The translations under genes were made by a program, and so were the position numbers. A stretch of 64,000 nucleotides of DNA from Pseudomonadota bacterium (GTDB lineage Bacteria > Pseudomonadota > Gammaproteobacteria > Pseudomonadales > Pseudohongiellaceae), in contig JAQCKF010000012.1 in the NCBI GenBank assembly GCA_027592275.1, positions 1-64,000 on the forward strand. Direction: 5' to 3'. Positions 18,232 to 27,498 of this stretch are shown here, in pieces; within the stretch, counting starts at the first letter, position 1, and each line of letters starts with the position of its first letter. Below the pieces are notes generated by a model. It did no database searches and was not told the DNA's origin. It was given only the letters and a program-made list of their open reading frames with translations.

Positions 18232-18978
18232 ATGATTTTTCGGTTACTGCTACTTCTGTTACTACCAGTGATGGCTTACTACTTTGTTAGATCCATAAGC
18301 CAGCGCTTCACACTGACTCCTCGGCAGAACACGTTCTTATTTTTCCTTGTCGCAAGTCTCTTGGTGGTTGGTGTGCTGATAGCGATAGGTAGATTGCCTT
18401 TTCAATTCATCTTGGCTCCTATTGGTGTTGCTGCGACATTTCTTCTTAGGATGTTGCCTACACTTTTGCGCTTTCTTCCTATGTGGCATCTCTTCAAGGG
18501 ACGAGTAGCGGCAGCGAAGCCGCCGAACAGAGATCAAGTCTCAACCATTCGAACCGAATTCTTCGAGATGGAATTGCAACACGACGATGGCAGCATGGAT
18601 GGAGTAGTGCTCAAAGGAAATTTCTCCAAGAGTAGGCTCTCCACTCTCCAGTTGTCGGACTTGCTAGAGTTATATAAAGAGTGTCGAGCCGAGGCCGACT
18701 CGGCACAGGTGCTAGAGGCCTACATCGATAGAGCATTTCCCGATTGGAGAGAGCACGCTCAGGCGGGGTACGAGGGAAGTTCAGCGATTGCCGACGAGTC
18801 ATTGATGACACAAGCGCTGGCGTTAGAAATATTGGGATTGGATGAGACTGCTGATAAGGAGCAGGTAACGAAGGCCCACAGGAGCCTAATGCAGAAGATG
18901 CACCCCGATAGGGGTGGCAGTGATTATCTTGCGCAGAAGATCAATGCGGCGAAAGACTTCTTAATGCAAAAATTCTAG
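18232..18978 (+). CDS. Membrane-anchored J-domain protein
   Basis: This 248-residue protein has two or three N-terminal hydrophobic helices (residues 1-90), a cytoplasmic middle region and a C-terminal J domain of about 55 residues. The J domain carries the HPD motif ([21 protein letters not shown]) that stimulates DnaK ATPase. A C-terminal J domain behind membrane helices resembles Tim14/Pam18-like arrangements and not DnaJ or DjlA, since it has no G/F or zinc region. It would recruit Hsp70 to the inner membrane. The VWA protein encoded just upstream is a likely partner. Confidence 0.8.
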   Translation: MIFRLLLLLLLPVMAYYFVRSISQRFTLTPRQNTFLFFLVASLLVVGVLIAIGRLPFQFILAPIGVAATFLLRMLPTLLRFLPMWHLFKGRVAAAKPPNRDQVSTIRTEFFEMELQHDDGSMDGVVLKGNFSKSRLSTLQLSDLLELYKECRAEADSAQVLEAYIDRAFPDWREHAQAGYEGSSAIADESLMTQALALEILGLDETADKEQVTKAHRSLMQKMHPDRGGSDYLAQKINAAKDFLMQKF

Positions 18979-19042
18979 GGGCTATCTCTGAATCTTCAAT
19001 TCACTGTGCACTTTACCTGCTCATTTTACCTACTCATTCTAA

Positions 19043-19810
19043 CTATGCGCTTTTCTTCTTATTGAGGAATGCTTCAACTATTGCCTGCGCATCGGGTGTT
19101 TCCAGTAATCGAGCAAATTCTTTTAGCTCAACCTCGATTGTTTCAGCAACAGTGTCTAGTTGGCCGCGTTTAATAAGCGCTTTGCTAGCCCGAACGGAGT
19201 CTGCGGGCAGGGCGGCAAGTTCCCTAGCCTTGTCCATTGCATATTCCAAATATTGATCCTGTGGCAGCACCTCGTTAATGATTCCGTATTCCTTCGCCTT
19301 GCTAGCAGAGAACCTGCCGCCTAGCAGCAGCAATTCCGATGCACGTACGTGGCCAATGTGCTTCGGAAGCAAATAGCTAGACCCTGCTTCTGGACATAGT
19401 CCCAAGCGAGTGAACGGTAGCTGCAGGAAGCAATTTTCAGAGGCGTAGATCAGGTCGCAATGAAACAGAAGTGTAGTACCGATGCCAATGGCGAGTCCGC
19501 TAATGGCAGCGACGATTGGTTTCTTGGATTCATTCAGTGCATTCATAAAGGCAACCGAGGGGCGCTCGGTTGTGGGGGTGTTGCTCGCTAGGAAACTACT
19601 CACATCATTGCCGCTGGTGAAACAATCATCCACACCGCGTATCAGAGTCACATTGACGCTAGCATCTTCGTTTGCCTGACGCAGACCGGCTGCGAGTGCG
19701 GCATACATGTCCGGTAGAAGAGCGTTCTTCTTCTCAGGCCGATGAATTTCGATGACAAACACCTGACCATCAATGCTGTATTTAACGTTCTTATCCGCCG
19801 ACACGTTCAT
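19043..19810 (-). CDS. Enoyl-CoA hydratase/isomerase family protein
   Basis: This is a 255-residue crotonase-fold protein. Oxyanion-hole segments are CFTSGNDVSSFL and AISGLAIGIGTTLLFHCDLIYA. The block TRLGLCPEAGSSYLLPKHIG carries a Glu at the position that is Asp in the other crotonase of the window (15863-16657). The two are only distantly similar, so this is not a recent duplication. The acyl-CoA substrate is unknown. It is monocistronic, divergent from fumA, with the two genes separated by 185 bp. Confidence 0.88.
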   Translation of the reverse strand: MNVSADKNVKYSIDGQVFVIEIHRPEKKNALLPDMYAALAAGLRQANEDASVNVTLIRGVDDCFTSGNDVSSFLASNTPTTERPSVAFMNALNESKKPIVAAISGLAIGIGTTLLFHCDLIYASENCFLQLPFTRLGLCPEAGSSYLLPKHIGHVRASELLLLGGRFSASKAKEYGIINEVLPQDQYLEYAMDKARELAALPADSVRASKALIKRGQLDTVAETIEVELKEFARLLETPDAQAIVEAFLNKKKSA

Positions 19811-19884
19811 CCTGTTTCCTTGTGCTCAATATCTTGATACGAGCCCCATTTTAGTGGATATAGCATTCGAAGTAGAGGACTAAT

Positions 19885-19983
19885 GTGTTTCAAAACTTGC
19901 TGAATACGTTTTTACTAACTGTAATTGCCGCGATAACACTTGCAGCATTCAGTGTTAGAATGACCCGGTATCCCACAATTTGA
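19885..19983 (+). CDS. Possible 32-residue single-helix membrane peptide upstream of fumA
   Basis: A GTG-initiated frame encodes 32 residues, starting MFQNLLNTFLLTVIAAIT and ending RMTRYPTI. Most of it is one hydrophobic helix, residues 5-24, followed by basic residues. TAGAGGA at 19873-19879 is a well-spaced ribosome site, 5 bp before the GTG. The stop TGA lies 12 bp before the fumA ATG, so translation could be coupled. It may be a real small membrane protein, a leader peptide, or chance. Conservation would decide. Confidence 0.35.
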   Translation: MFQNLLNTFLLTVIAAITLAAFSVRMTRYPTI

Positions 19984-19995
19984 GGTTGATCTGGT

Positions 19996-21522
19996 ATGAC
20001 ACTAATTCGCAACGAAGATGTTATTCAAAGTGTTGCAGATGCGCTGCAGTATATTTCCTACTACCACCCAATCGACTTTATCACTGCGGTCAATCAGGCC
20101 TATGAAAGAGAAGAGTCGCCAGCCGCGAAAGACGCGATGGCACAGATACTCATTAACTCTCGTTTGTGTGCCGAGGGAAAGCGGCCCATATGTCAGGACA
20201 CCGGCATCGTAAATGTATTTCTAAAAGTTGGGATGAGCGTGCAGTGGGAGGGCGATATGTCCTTAGAAGATATGGTCAACGAAGGAGTGCGTCGCGCGTA
20301 TCTGAATCCTGATAATGTGCTCAGAGCTTCGATCTTAAGCGACCCAGCTGGTGCGAGAACAAACACGAAAGACAATACGCCAGCTGTAATCCACACACAG
20401 ATTGTTCTTGGTAGTGAAATCGATGTGAAAGTTGCGGCCAAGGGCGGCGGCTCGGAGAACAAGGCGAAGTTAGTAATGCTGAACCCGAGTGACAGCATCG
20501 TAGATTGGGTAGAGCAGACGCTGCCGACGATGGGTGCCGGTTGGTGTCCACCGGGTATGCTAGGAATCGGTATCGGTGGCACGGCGGAGAAGGCTGCATT
20601 ACTCGCCAAAGAATCGCTGATGGATCCTATCGATATTCATGAGTTGCGTGCGAGGGGGCCTAGCAATCGTGTCGAAGAATTGCGTCTGGAGATTATGGAC
20701 AGAGCGAATTCACTAGGCATCGGCGCACAGGGTCTGGGCGGCTTAACCACAGTGTTGGATGTGAAGATTCTAGACTATCCTACCCATGCAGCATCGCTTC
20801 CAGTTGCCATGATTCCTAACTGCGCGGCTACTCGTCATGCACATTTCACGCTGGATGGCAGCGGCATAGCAGAATTCGAACCACCAAGTCTGGATCTATG
20901 GCCAGAGATCGTCTGGGATGTAGGTCCGCGGGCGCGCAAGGTAAATCTCGATACGCTCACTCCAGATGCTATTGCAAGTTGGGAGCCCGGCGAGACTCTG
21001 TTGCTCTCTGGCACTATGTTGACCGGCAGAGATGCCGCACACAAGCGACTACTCGCGATGCTGGAGAAGGGCGAGGGCTTGCCCGAGGGCGTCGACTTCA
21101 AGAATAAATTTATTTACTACGTGGGTCCCGTTGATCCTGTCAGAGATGAAGTGATAGGACCGGCTGGGCCTACTACGGCGACGCGCATGGATAAATTTAC
21201 CGATGAGTTACTGGAGAAGACGGGCTTGATCGGAATGATCGGTAAAGCCGAACGAGGCGAGCAGGGCATCGAGGCCATTAAGAAACACAAGGCGGTGTAT
21301 TTGATGGCGGTGGGTGGCGCTGCCTATTTGGTTTCCAAAGCAATCCGCAAAGCAAGAATCGTTGCCTTCGAAGACCTAGGCATGGAGGCCATCCATGAGT
21401 TCACAGTAGAGGAAATGCCGGTAACTGTAGCCGTAGACGTGAATGGCATCTCGGTTCACAAAACCGGTCCAGCAATCTGGAAAAAGAAAATTGCGGAAGA
21501 GCATGCGATTGAAGTGAAGTAG
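19996..21522 (+). CDS. fumA: Fumarate hydratase, class I (4Fe-4S)
   Basis: This enzyme interconverts fumarate and malate in the TCA cycle. The 508-residue protein has both class I modules: an N-terminal part with RPICQDTGIVNVFLKVG and KGGGSENKAKLVMLNPSD, and a C-terminal part with YYVGPVDPVRDEVIGPAGPTTATRMD. Cysteines that can hold the oxygen-sensitive 4Fe-4S cluster occur in PICQDTG, GWCPPGML and IPNCAATRH. It lacks relation to the iron-free class II FumC. Whether the symbol should be fumA or fumB cannot be told from sequence. It is followed by a convergent aminotransferase gene. Confidence 0.95.
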   Translation: MTLIRNEDVIQSVADALQYISYYHPIDFITAVNQAYEREESPAAKDAMAQILINSRLCAEGKRPICQDTGIVNVFLKVGMSVQWEGDMSLEDMVNEGVRRAYLNPDNVLRASILSDPAGARTNTKDNTPAVIHTQIVLGSEIDVKVAAKGGGSENKAKLVMLNPSDSIVDWVEQTLPTMGAGWCPPGMLGIGIGGTAEKAALLAKESLMDPIDIHELRARGPSNRVEELRLEIMDRANSLGIGAQGLGGLTTVLDVKILDYPTHAASLPVAMIPNCAATRHAHFTLDGSGIAEFEPPSLDLWPEIVWDVGPRARKVNLDTLTPDAIASWEPGETLLLSGTMLTGRDAAHKRLLAMLEKGEGLPEGVDFKNKFIYYVGPVDPVRDEVIGPAGPTTATRMDKFTDELLEKTGLIGMIGKAERGEQGIEAIKKHKAVYLMAVGGAAYLVSKAIRKARIVAFEDLGMEAIHEFTVEEMPVTVAVDVNGISVHKTGPAIWKKKIAEEHAIEVK

Positions 21523-21533
21523 GGAGCCGCTAT

Positions 21534-22652
21534 TTATTGTTGAGATAAAAATTGCGAGGTGCGTGCCAATCCTTCTTTGAGTATAGAAGGTGTGTTGGCA
21601 TAGCCGATTCGAATATACCCCTCCATTCCCAATGATGAGCCTGGCGTGAACATCACGCCCGTCTCTTCTAACAGTGAAATACAGAGATCGCGGGAATTCA
21701 TTGGCAGATCATATTTCAACAAAGCGGTAGTGCCAGAACGTGGTTTCACCCATGAGATTCGCGGCTGAGTATCCACCCAAGCTTCTAATATCTCTAGATT
21801 GTTGCGTGTTATCGATTGGCTGCGCTCTAACACACGTTGTTTGTTTTCCAATGCCATCGTAGCAAAATGATCGTCGATCATGCCGATTGAGATCGTGTCA
21901 TAATCGCGATGCCTTGCTACTTGTTCAATCAGCTTTTGTGGTGCTGCGATCCAACCCAGACGCAAACCCGCTAAGGAAAATGCTTTGGATACGCTCGCGG
22001 TACTGATACCTTTTTTATAGATGTCGGCTATTGATGCCGTCATTCCAGAGCCTTTTTGATTTGTGCCGCGATATACTTCATCACAGAGTATCCACGCCCC
22101 AGCGGAACGGGCAATGTCAACAATCTCTAGCAACATAGCTTCATCCATCAACGAGCCGGTCGGATTATTCGGGTTATTGATTGCAATCAAACGTGTGCCG
22201 GGTAAAGCCAGCGCGCGTAACTCTTCCAGATCAGGTAGAAAGCTATTCTCTTCACGCAGCTGTAAAAGATGTACATCAGCACCGATGCTAGCGGGAATGG
22301 AGTAGTGCTGTTGGTAGGTAGGGACGACAGAGATCACCCGATCGCCTCTTTCAACCAAGGTCTTGTGCACCAGCATATTTGCACCAATTGCGCCATGGGT
22401 TACGACTACATTCCCCATTTCTTGGTGCGCGTAAAGTGTCGCAATCGCGGCACGTAAACGATCGGACCCTTCAATCGCGCCATAGGTCATCTTCATCGTC
22501 ATCAGTTCAGAAAGGCAGGCTTCATCCTTGCCTGCAAGCACTAACAGTTCAGCTATGGTCAGGCTTTCCACGCAGGTTTCTGCCAAATTCCATTCGCATT
22601 TGGTTTCCCATTCGTTCATCCATATTTCGACACCAAAAGGTTCGATTTGCAT
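21534..22652 (-). CDS. Class I/II PLP-dependent aminotransferase
   Basis: This is a 372-residue fold-type I aminotransferase. The PLP-binding lysine is in STASVSKAFSLAGLRLGW, the Asp that contacts the pyridine nitrogen is in WILCDEVYRG, and NNPNNPTG is the classical cofactor loop. The N-terminus (IEPFGVEIWMNEWETKCEWNLAE) supports the chosen ATG. It resembles a group of class I enzymes that includes capreomycidine-synthase-like proteins; the amino-acid substrate is unknown. It lies 61 bp downstream of fabY on the same strand and may be co-transcribed with it. Confidence 0.85.
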   Translation of the reverse strand: MQIEPFGVEIWMNEWETKCEWNLAETCVESLTIAELLVLAGKDEACLSELMTMKMTYGAIEGSDRLRAAIATLYAHQEMGNVVVTHGAIGANMLVHKTLVERGDRVISVVPTYQQHYSIPASIGADVHLLQLREENSFLPDLEELRALALPGTRLIAINNPNNPTGSLMDEAMLLEIVDIARSAGAWILCDEVYRGTNQKGSGMTASIADIYKKGISTASVSKAFSLAGLRLGWIAAPQKLIEQVARHRDYDTISIGMIDDHFATMALENKQRVLERSQSITRNNLEILEAWVDTQPRISWVKPRSGTTALLKYDLPMNSRDLCISLLEETGVMFTPGSSLGMEGYIRIGYANTPSILKEGLARTSQFLSQQ

Positions 22653-22713
22653 ATGTAGTTTCCATTCGGCTGGCAGTTGCAGCGCTCTTGATGAATATCG
22701 CGTCAGGGCGCAA

Positions 22714-24633
22714 TCAGTCGCACATATCTTCGTAGTGGTTCTCGAGTTCCAAGGATATTTCTCGAGTCAGTCCTGTAACAGAAAGATTGCCGTTGCTCAA
22801 TTCAATAGATTCACTGCCTAGCACATTGTGATCGAACTTATAGATCGTACGGTTCTCGCCTGCCATCGCAGAGGCATCATACTCTTGAGAAGCTTGCGCC
22901 ACGGTTTCGTTAAGCGACTTATACTTGCTGATAGCCTTCTCTCCATGCCGTTTTGCGAGCATCTTCTCTACGACGTGTGGCGCGAGTACTGAGGCGCTCG
23001 CATTGTTGCCGCCGAATCCTTTGGAGTTAATTATGACAGCATCCATGCCCTGCTTGCCTACGTCTGCGTGCTTAAGAAGAAAATCGATGCTGCTCTGAGT
23101 AACGTCGTCGGCTATTTCATCCACAGTAAGAATGCCTGGAATAATTCCCTGGGCCCAAACGCCAAGACTAGCAGCGATCTGATCGCCTGAGGAGGAGGCT
23201 AGCGAGTGACCAATATAGGATTTCACAGCGGCAACTGGCCAGCTGGGAATGCCAAAGGTCTCGGCTATCTGATTAATGATATGTGATTCGGTCTGTCGGT
23301 TCTGTAGGGTGCCGGTGCCGTGTGCTTGTACGTAGCTGCGAGTCGCCAAGCCTTCTTGTCCAATGATGTTCTTCGTAGCCGCAGCGGCTTTGGCTAAGGA
23401 AATGTAATTGCCTAAGCCTGGGCTGGCTATAGATTTCTTAAAGCCGTCGGCGTTGATAAACACATCGTTAATGCCGCCATAGATATTGGCGCCCAGCTCC
23501 ATCGCCAATTCATCATCGAAGAGCACGATACACTGCGCCGATTCCGCGAGAGTAAACCCTGCGTTATATCCAAAAGGCCTGCAAGCGCGACGAAAGTCGG
23601 GTGTATCATTCTCAGATAATTTATCGAGTTGTCGCAAACTGGCGTCATCGGCCAGTGCGCCCATCGTGGCAAATCCGTCGAAAATTTCCGGCACCAAGGG
23701 TGCCTCACTGGTGCCTACAAGAACAACTCTGTGGCTTCCCGATTGTATATCGCGAATACCCTGGCGAAGGTTGTATAAGAATGTTGCACAGGCAGCCACG
23801 TTGGTGCCAGTTGTCCCTAAATTTCCCAACAGATAGGCATTGATGAAGTCGGCTGGCATCTCGGCATATCCTAATGGCAGTTGCTTCGAGGTGACTTTCT
23901 TGCCGAGTAGGCGTGCCTGCATCATGCCGCCGTAGCCGTTGTAATCGAGTTGCCCCATTCCGCTGCCGGCGTAAACAGCTATCTGATCGGCGGCGACATT
24001 CTGCTTCACGATCTCCCAGTCGATACCCATGGAATTAATCGCATCGGATGCGGCAAATACCGTTAGCTGCAAGCCACGCGGGTGGTTTCTAGCAGGATAC
24101 AAGACGGCAGGATCAAAGCCAGACGGTAGTTGCCCGGCGCTGTGTACAGCTGTTTCGCGGCTGCATTTTAGCGACACCTCGATGTTTTCCGCTGTGCTTA
24201 CTCGAACTCGACCCTCAAGGTCCGGTTCGGAGACGCTCCATCCTGAAGGTAATGGCGTGGGTAAATCCTTTTTTCGTAACGTAAATTCCAGGGGTTGATC
24301 CGAGGCGGAGCCCAAGGTGGCGTTTCTTAGGTAGGGTAATAGATCTGGGTCGAATAGATTGTTTTCTAGTCCTCGAATGAGCGTGCCTTGCTTGAGAGAC
24401 GGGCCTAGTTGAGCAAGATACTCGTCGAGATTGACCTGGACTCCATTACCATCAGTCCATTTTTCATCGCTTTTCTTAAGCTGTCCGGTAAGTGCGGCGA
24501 GACTATGGTAAGTGGCCTGTACCTGTGCTGAGGGCAGGGCATCGATAACCATACGTCGGTAGCCGTGATGGCCTGAGCTGCGACCTGCCGCATTGATACC
24601 GCCGAATCCTGTGATAACAGGTAATCTCACCAT
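22714..24633 (-). CDS. fabY: Beta-ketoacyl-ACP synthase FabY
   Basis: This is a 639-residue thiolase-fold condensing enzyme. The catalytic Cys282 lies in NVAACATFLYN, and the two histidines are in VQAHGTGTLQNRQTES and KSYIGHSLASSSG, giving the Cys-His-His triad of KAS I/II enzymes. The length and long N-terminal region match FabY (PA5174) of Pseudomonas aeruginosa, which condenses acetyl-CoA with malonyl-ACP to start fatty acid synthesis where FabH is absent or secondary. Ordinary FabB and FabF are about 410 residues, so this is not one of them. No other fab or acyl-carrier genes are adjacent. An aminotransferase gene follows 61 bp downstream. Confidence 0.87.
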   Translation of the reverse strand: MVRLPVITGFGGINAAGRSSGHHGYRRMVIDALPSAQVQATYHSLAALTGQLKKSDEKWTDGNGVQVNLDEYLAQLGPSLKQGTLIRGLENNLFDPDLLPYLRNATLGSASDQPLEFTLRKKDLPTPLPSGWSVSEPDLEGRVRVSTAENIEVSLKCSRETAVHSAGQLPSGFDPAVLYPARNHPRGLQLTVFAASDAINSMGIDWEIVKQNVAADQIAVYAGSGMGQLDYNGYGGMMQARLLGKKVTSKQLPLGYAEMPADFINAYLLGNLGTTGTNVAACATFLYNLRQGIRDIQSGSHRVVLVGTSEAPLVPEIFDGFATMGALADDASLRQLDKLSENDTPDFRRACRPFGYNAGFTLAESAQCIVLFDDELAMELGANIYGGINDVFINADGFKKSIASPGLGNYISLAKAAAATKNIIGQEGLATRSYVQAHGTGTLQNRQTESHIINQIAETFGIPSWPVAAVKSYIGHSLASSSGDQIAASLGVWAQGIIPGILTVDEIADDVTQSSIDFLLKHADVGKQGMDAVIINSKGFGGNNASASVLAPHVVEKMLAKRHGEKAISKYKSLNETVAQASQEYDASAMAGENRTIYKFDHNVLGSESIELSNGNLSVTGLTREISLELENHYEDMCD

Positions 24634-24905
24634 TGTTCTTTCCTTTGTTTGAACGGCTTGTGCTGGATGCAGCGTGCTACATATGCCTATAAGACTATAG
24701 TGGGATATTTCCAGAAAACTTTAGGCTATATTGGACAGTAGGTAAGACATAGTGGCCAGATTGTTCTTCCTGCTTCAAGTGCAAGCAAAGGGACGTCGAG
24801 GAAGGGTGCTTACGAGCTAGAGGTTTGAACAACTTGCATAAAGCCTGCACCACACATACCATAAGAGCATAAAACCTAAACTAGTGAGCATTCCTTGAAG
24901 GAATC

Positions 24906-25781
24906 ATGGATATTCAAAAGCTAGCCGCAACATGCCTATTGCTGGGCGGAATTAGCGCCTCAGTTGCCGTTCTGGCCCAGGATGATCGATTCGCCAATGT
25001 AACTATCGAGACTGTGCCAGTTACCGGCAATATTTCGATGCTAATTGGATCAGGCGGCAACATCGGTGTATCAACATCAACAGGCGCTGATGGTTTATTG
25101 ATCATCGATGACCAGTACGCGCCTTTGGCAGCTAAAATCCGCGCTGCTCTCTTGCAATTAGGCTCCGATACTCCGAAGTTCCTCCTCAATACGCACTTTC
25201 ATGGCGATCACACTGGAGGCAATGCAGACTTCGGCACGGCGAGTATTATCATCGCTCATGAAAACGTAAGAGGCAGGTTAGTAGCTGGCGATTCGCCCAG
25301 TTCGGCTTTGCCTGTAATCACTTTCGATGACGATGTTACCGTTCACTTCAATGGCGAGAACATTACCCTGATACATATGCCAAGAGGCCACACCGATACC
25401 GATAGTGTCGTGATGTTTGAAGACAGCAACGTCATCCACATGGGCGATCACTTTTTCAATGGTGGCTTCCCCTTCGTCGACCTCGCAAGTGGCGGCACAG
25501 TTCAAGGCTATATCAGTAATCTAGAAAAGGCTCTGTCATGGATCGACGATGACACGTCAGTAATCCCAGGACACGGACCGCTAGGCACGAAAGCGGATCT
25601 GCTAGCGTTCTATAACGTGGTTAAAGACACATCAATTACTATTCGTGTCATGAAGTCACAGCAGATGAGCGCGGAAGAAGCGGTCGTTGAAGGATTGGGT
25701 GACGAATACGAATCCTGGGGACAGGGATTCATCAACGAGCAGCGTTGGATAGAAACTGTCTTTGCAAGCTATGCCCGATAG
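24906..25781 (+). CDS. Exported metallo-beta-lactamase-fold hydrolase
   Basis: This 291-residue protein has an N-terminal signal peptide (KLAATCLLLGGISASVAVLAQ, cleaved near residue 25). The zinc motif HFHGDH (in LLNTHFHGDHTGG) is followed by later metal-ligand histidines in HMPRGHTDTDS and VIPGHGPLG. The domain belongs to the MBL superfamily, and its closest style is the periplasmic SoxH/cyclase-like group and not true beta-lactamases. No antibiotic activity can be claimed from sequence. It is in a single-gene unit; the GAAGGAATC ribosome site stands just before the ATG. Confidence 0.85.
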   Translation: MDIQKLAATCLLLGGISASVAVLAQDDRFANVTIETVPVTGNISMLIGSGGNIGVSTSTGADGLLIIDDQYAPLAAKIRAALLQLGSDTPKFLLNTHFHGDHTGGNADFGTASIIIAHENVRGRLVAGDSPSSALPVITFDDDVTVHFNGENITLIHMPRGHTDTDSVVMFEDSNVIHMGDHFFNGGFPFVDLASGGTVQGYISNLEKALSWIDDDTSVIPGHGPLGTKADLLAFYNVVKDTSITIRVMKSQQMSAEEAVVEGLGDEYESWGQGFINEQRWIETVFASYAR

Positions 25782-25858
25782 TTGGAGTGCCGCAAACGGA
25801 TGCCCACTAGGGCAATGGAGTTCGCCTCGCCAGATTTTTCAGTGAGGCCTCACGTCTC

Positions 25859-26395
25859 ATGAGCAACAACGACGAAACGCAATCAAGCTTGAAGCAACTT
25901 CACCAGGGGTTGGGAATTCCCTCGGACTATGCGGCAAGTTGCGCGCTCCCCTTGTGCCTCGAACCCGCCGCTCTTGTTGATACAGAGCTCGACTTCTATC
26001 AGCGTCAGCAGAGATTAACGCCCGCAGCATTCGCAGCGTGGTCGCAAATGCGCGAGGCAGCAACTAACCAGAGGATCTCACTGTTTCTAATTTCAGCGTT
26101 CCGCGGCTATCAATATCAGCATGATCTTATTGCGGCCAAACTAGAAAAGGGGCAGGCGATAGAGGCGATTCTGAGAGTGAATGCAGCTCCCGGCTACAGT
26201 GAGCATCACAGCGGGCGTGCCGTCGATCTCGGAACACTGGGCTGCGCTGCGCTTAGCGAAAGTTTTGAAAAAACTAATGCGTATCAATGGCTTGTGGAGC
26301 ATTCTGACAGCTATGGATTCAGTTTAAGTTATCCTCGCGACAACCCCTTCGGCATAGATTTCGAGCCCTGGCATTGGTGCTATACCCAGGAATAA
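25859..26395 (+). CDS. VanY-type M15 D-Ala-D-Ala carboxypeptidase domain protein
   Basis: This 178-residue protein carries the zinc site of peptidase family M15B: SEHHSGRAVDLG (the SxHxxGxAxD motif) and EPWHWCY, whose His is the last ligand. LISAFRGYQYQHDL is the conserved first block. These enzymes trim the terminal D-Ala of peptidoglycan stem peptides. I see no signal peptide; the ATG at 25859 is followed by a polar segment, so the protein may be cytoplasmic and act on recycled peptides, or it may be exported by another route. AmpG and DacA elsewhere in the window handle related substrates. Confidence 0.82.
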   Translation: MSNNDETQSSLKQLHQGLGIPSDYAASCALPLCLEPAALVDTELDFYQRQQRLTPAAFAAWSQMREAATNQRISLFLISAFRGYQYQHDLIAAKLEKGQAIEAILRVNAAPGYSEHHSGRAVDLGTLGCAALSESFEKTNAYQWLVEHSDSYGFSLSYPRDNPFGIDFEPWHWCYTQE

Positions 26396-26456
26396 CTTTC
26401 TTAGACAAACGTAAATGAAAGGGGTAGTCTAGAAGTCGAACTACGAAGGAGAAGGG

Positions 26457-26672
26457 ATGTTCGAGAACGGCCACCAGATGCACTTCCTAACGCATTATCT
26501 GAATACATCTGTATTTAGCTCCCTCACTCAGTCTCAATTTTCTACTCTCATCTCTCGTGCAATTTCTAATTATTATTCGCCAGCGGCGACTGTCATTTTT
26601 TGGACAGCTGTGGCTGTTTCCAGGCGCCTGAAAATTGATCGAGAACAAATTCACAACTACCTAGGAGGGTAA
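26457..26672 (+). CDS. Small hypothetical protein
   Basis: The 71-residue frame begins at an ATG preceded by a strong AAGGAG ribosome site, 6 bp away (26445-26450). The protein starts MFENGHQMHFL, has one moderately hydrophobic segment near residues 40-58 (YYSPAATVIFWTAVAVSRR), and ends RLKIDREQIHNYLGG. I do not recognise it. It lies between the VanY-like gene and the HPF-like gene on the same strand, 59 bp before the latter. The ribosome site and position favour a real gene; no other evidence exists. Confidence 0.45.
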   Translation: MFENGHQMHFLTHYLNTSVFSSLTQSQFSTLISRAISNYYSPAATVIFWTAVAVSRRLKIDREQIHNYLGG

Positions 26673-26731
26673 TATCTAAACTAAGAGTATTGGCAATTCA
26701 CCATTTTGAACAAAATTAGGAGAGTGTATTT

Positions 26732-27169
26732 ATGACTAATGAATTCCAAATCGTGTATCACAATATAGACCAAACTGAAGCGATCAGCGATGCCGTACTA
26801 AAGCGGATAGACAAGCTGGAGCGTTATTGTGACCATATTATAAATGGGCGAGTAGTATTAGATTCCCCGCACAACAATCACCACAAGGGGAAGGTTTATT
26901 CGGTCACACTAGAGATTCACACACCAGAATTAGAGGTCCGAGTAAATCAAGATCAACACGACAACCGCGCACATGAAGATTTATATGTCGCAATTCGGGA
27001 CGCCTTCAACGTGGCGGAGCGACAGTTTAAGTCCATCGACAAAAAGCATAGGGCTACACCGCTACATCAAGAAATCGAGGCAATGACCCCCGATGTTGAT
27101 CCGGCTGTGATTGAAATTGCGGATGAAGAAGAAGTTATGGATGAGATCAATAGCGAGGCTGCGGCCTGA
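26732..27169 (+). CDS. HPF/RaiA-family ribosome-associated protein
   Basis: This 145-residue protein belongs to the hibernation-promoting factor / ribosome-interface (sigma-54 modulation) family. It begins with FQIVYHNIDQTEAISDAVLKRIDKLERYCDHI and has DLYVAIRDAFNVAERQFK in the second half. Such proteins bind the 30S subunit and protect stored ribosomes in stationary phase. The usual rpoN-hpf context is absent here, and an acidic C-terminal tail of about 30 residues follows the domain. DUF1244 gene follows 15 bp later, so they form a unit. Confidence 0.85.
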   Translation: MTNEFQIVYHNIDQTEAISDAVLKRIDKLERYCDHIINGRVVLDSPHNNHHKGKVYSVTLEIHTPELEVRVNQDQHDNRAHEDLYVAIRDAFNVAERQFKSIDKKHRATPLHQEIEAMTPDVDPAVIEIADEEEVMDEINSEAAA

Positions 27170-27184
27170 GGCGGTAGAAAGTAC

Positions 27185-27478
27185 ATGGACGACGCAACAA
27201 GGCAGGAAATTGAGGCGGCAACCTTTCGCAGGCTGCTGCAACATTTAGATGACAACAAGGACGTTCAAAATATTGATCTGATGAACCTGGCAAGCTTTTG
27301 TAGAAATTGCTTGTCGAAATGGTATGTGGCAGAGGCGGGGTCTCGCGGCGCAGATATTGATTATGAAGCCGCGCGAGAAATTGTCTACGGCATGCCTTAC
27401 CCCGATTGGAAGTCAAAATACCAATCGGAATCCAGTGCGGAAAAGTTGCAGCAATTTGGTAGTCGATCAGCTGACTAG
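27185..27478 (+). CDS. DUF1244 family protein
   Basis: This 97-residue protein matches DUF1244 (PF06844), small proteins of unknown function. The hallmark is QNIDLMNLASFCRNCLSKWY in the middle, with two cysteines (FCRNC), followed by YGMPYPDWKSKYQ. The ATG lies 15 bp after the HPF-like gene and the two end at a common terminator. A DUF1244 gene close to a ribosome-hibernation gene suggests a possible link to translation or stationary phase, but this is inference. Confidence 0.9.
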   Translation: MDDATRQEIEAATFRRLLQHLDDNKDVQNIDLMNLASFCRNCLSKWYVAEAGSRGADIDYEAAREIVYGMPYPDWKSKYQSESSAEKLQQFGSRSAD

Positions 27479-27498
27479 CTAGTTGTACTGCACATCGA

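Noticed and set aside
15863-19810. Two crotonase genes as a possible recent duplication
   Set aside because: Their sequences are only distantly similar, with different catalytic-site blocks; they are separate family members.
24906-25781. Reading the exported MBL protein as a beta-lactamase
   Set aside because: The fold alone does not imply this activity and the surrounding motifs fit general MBL hydrolases.
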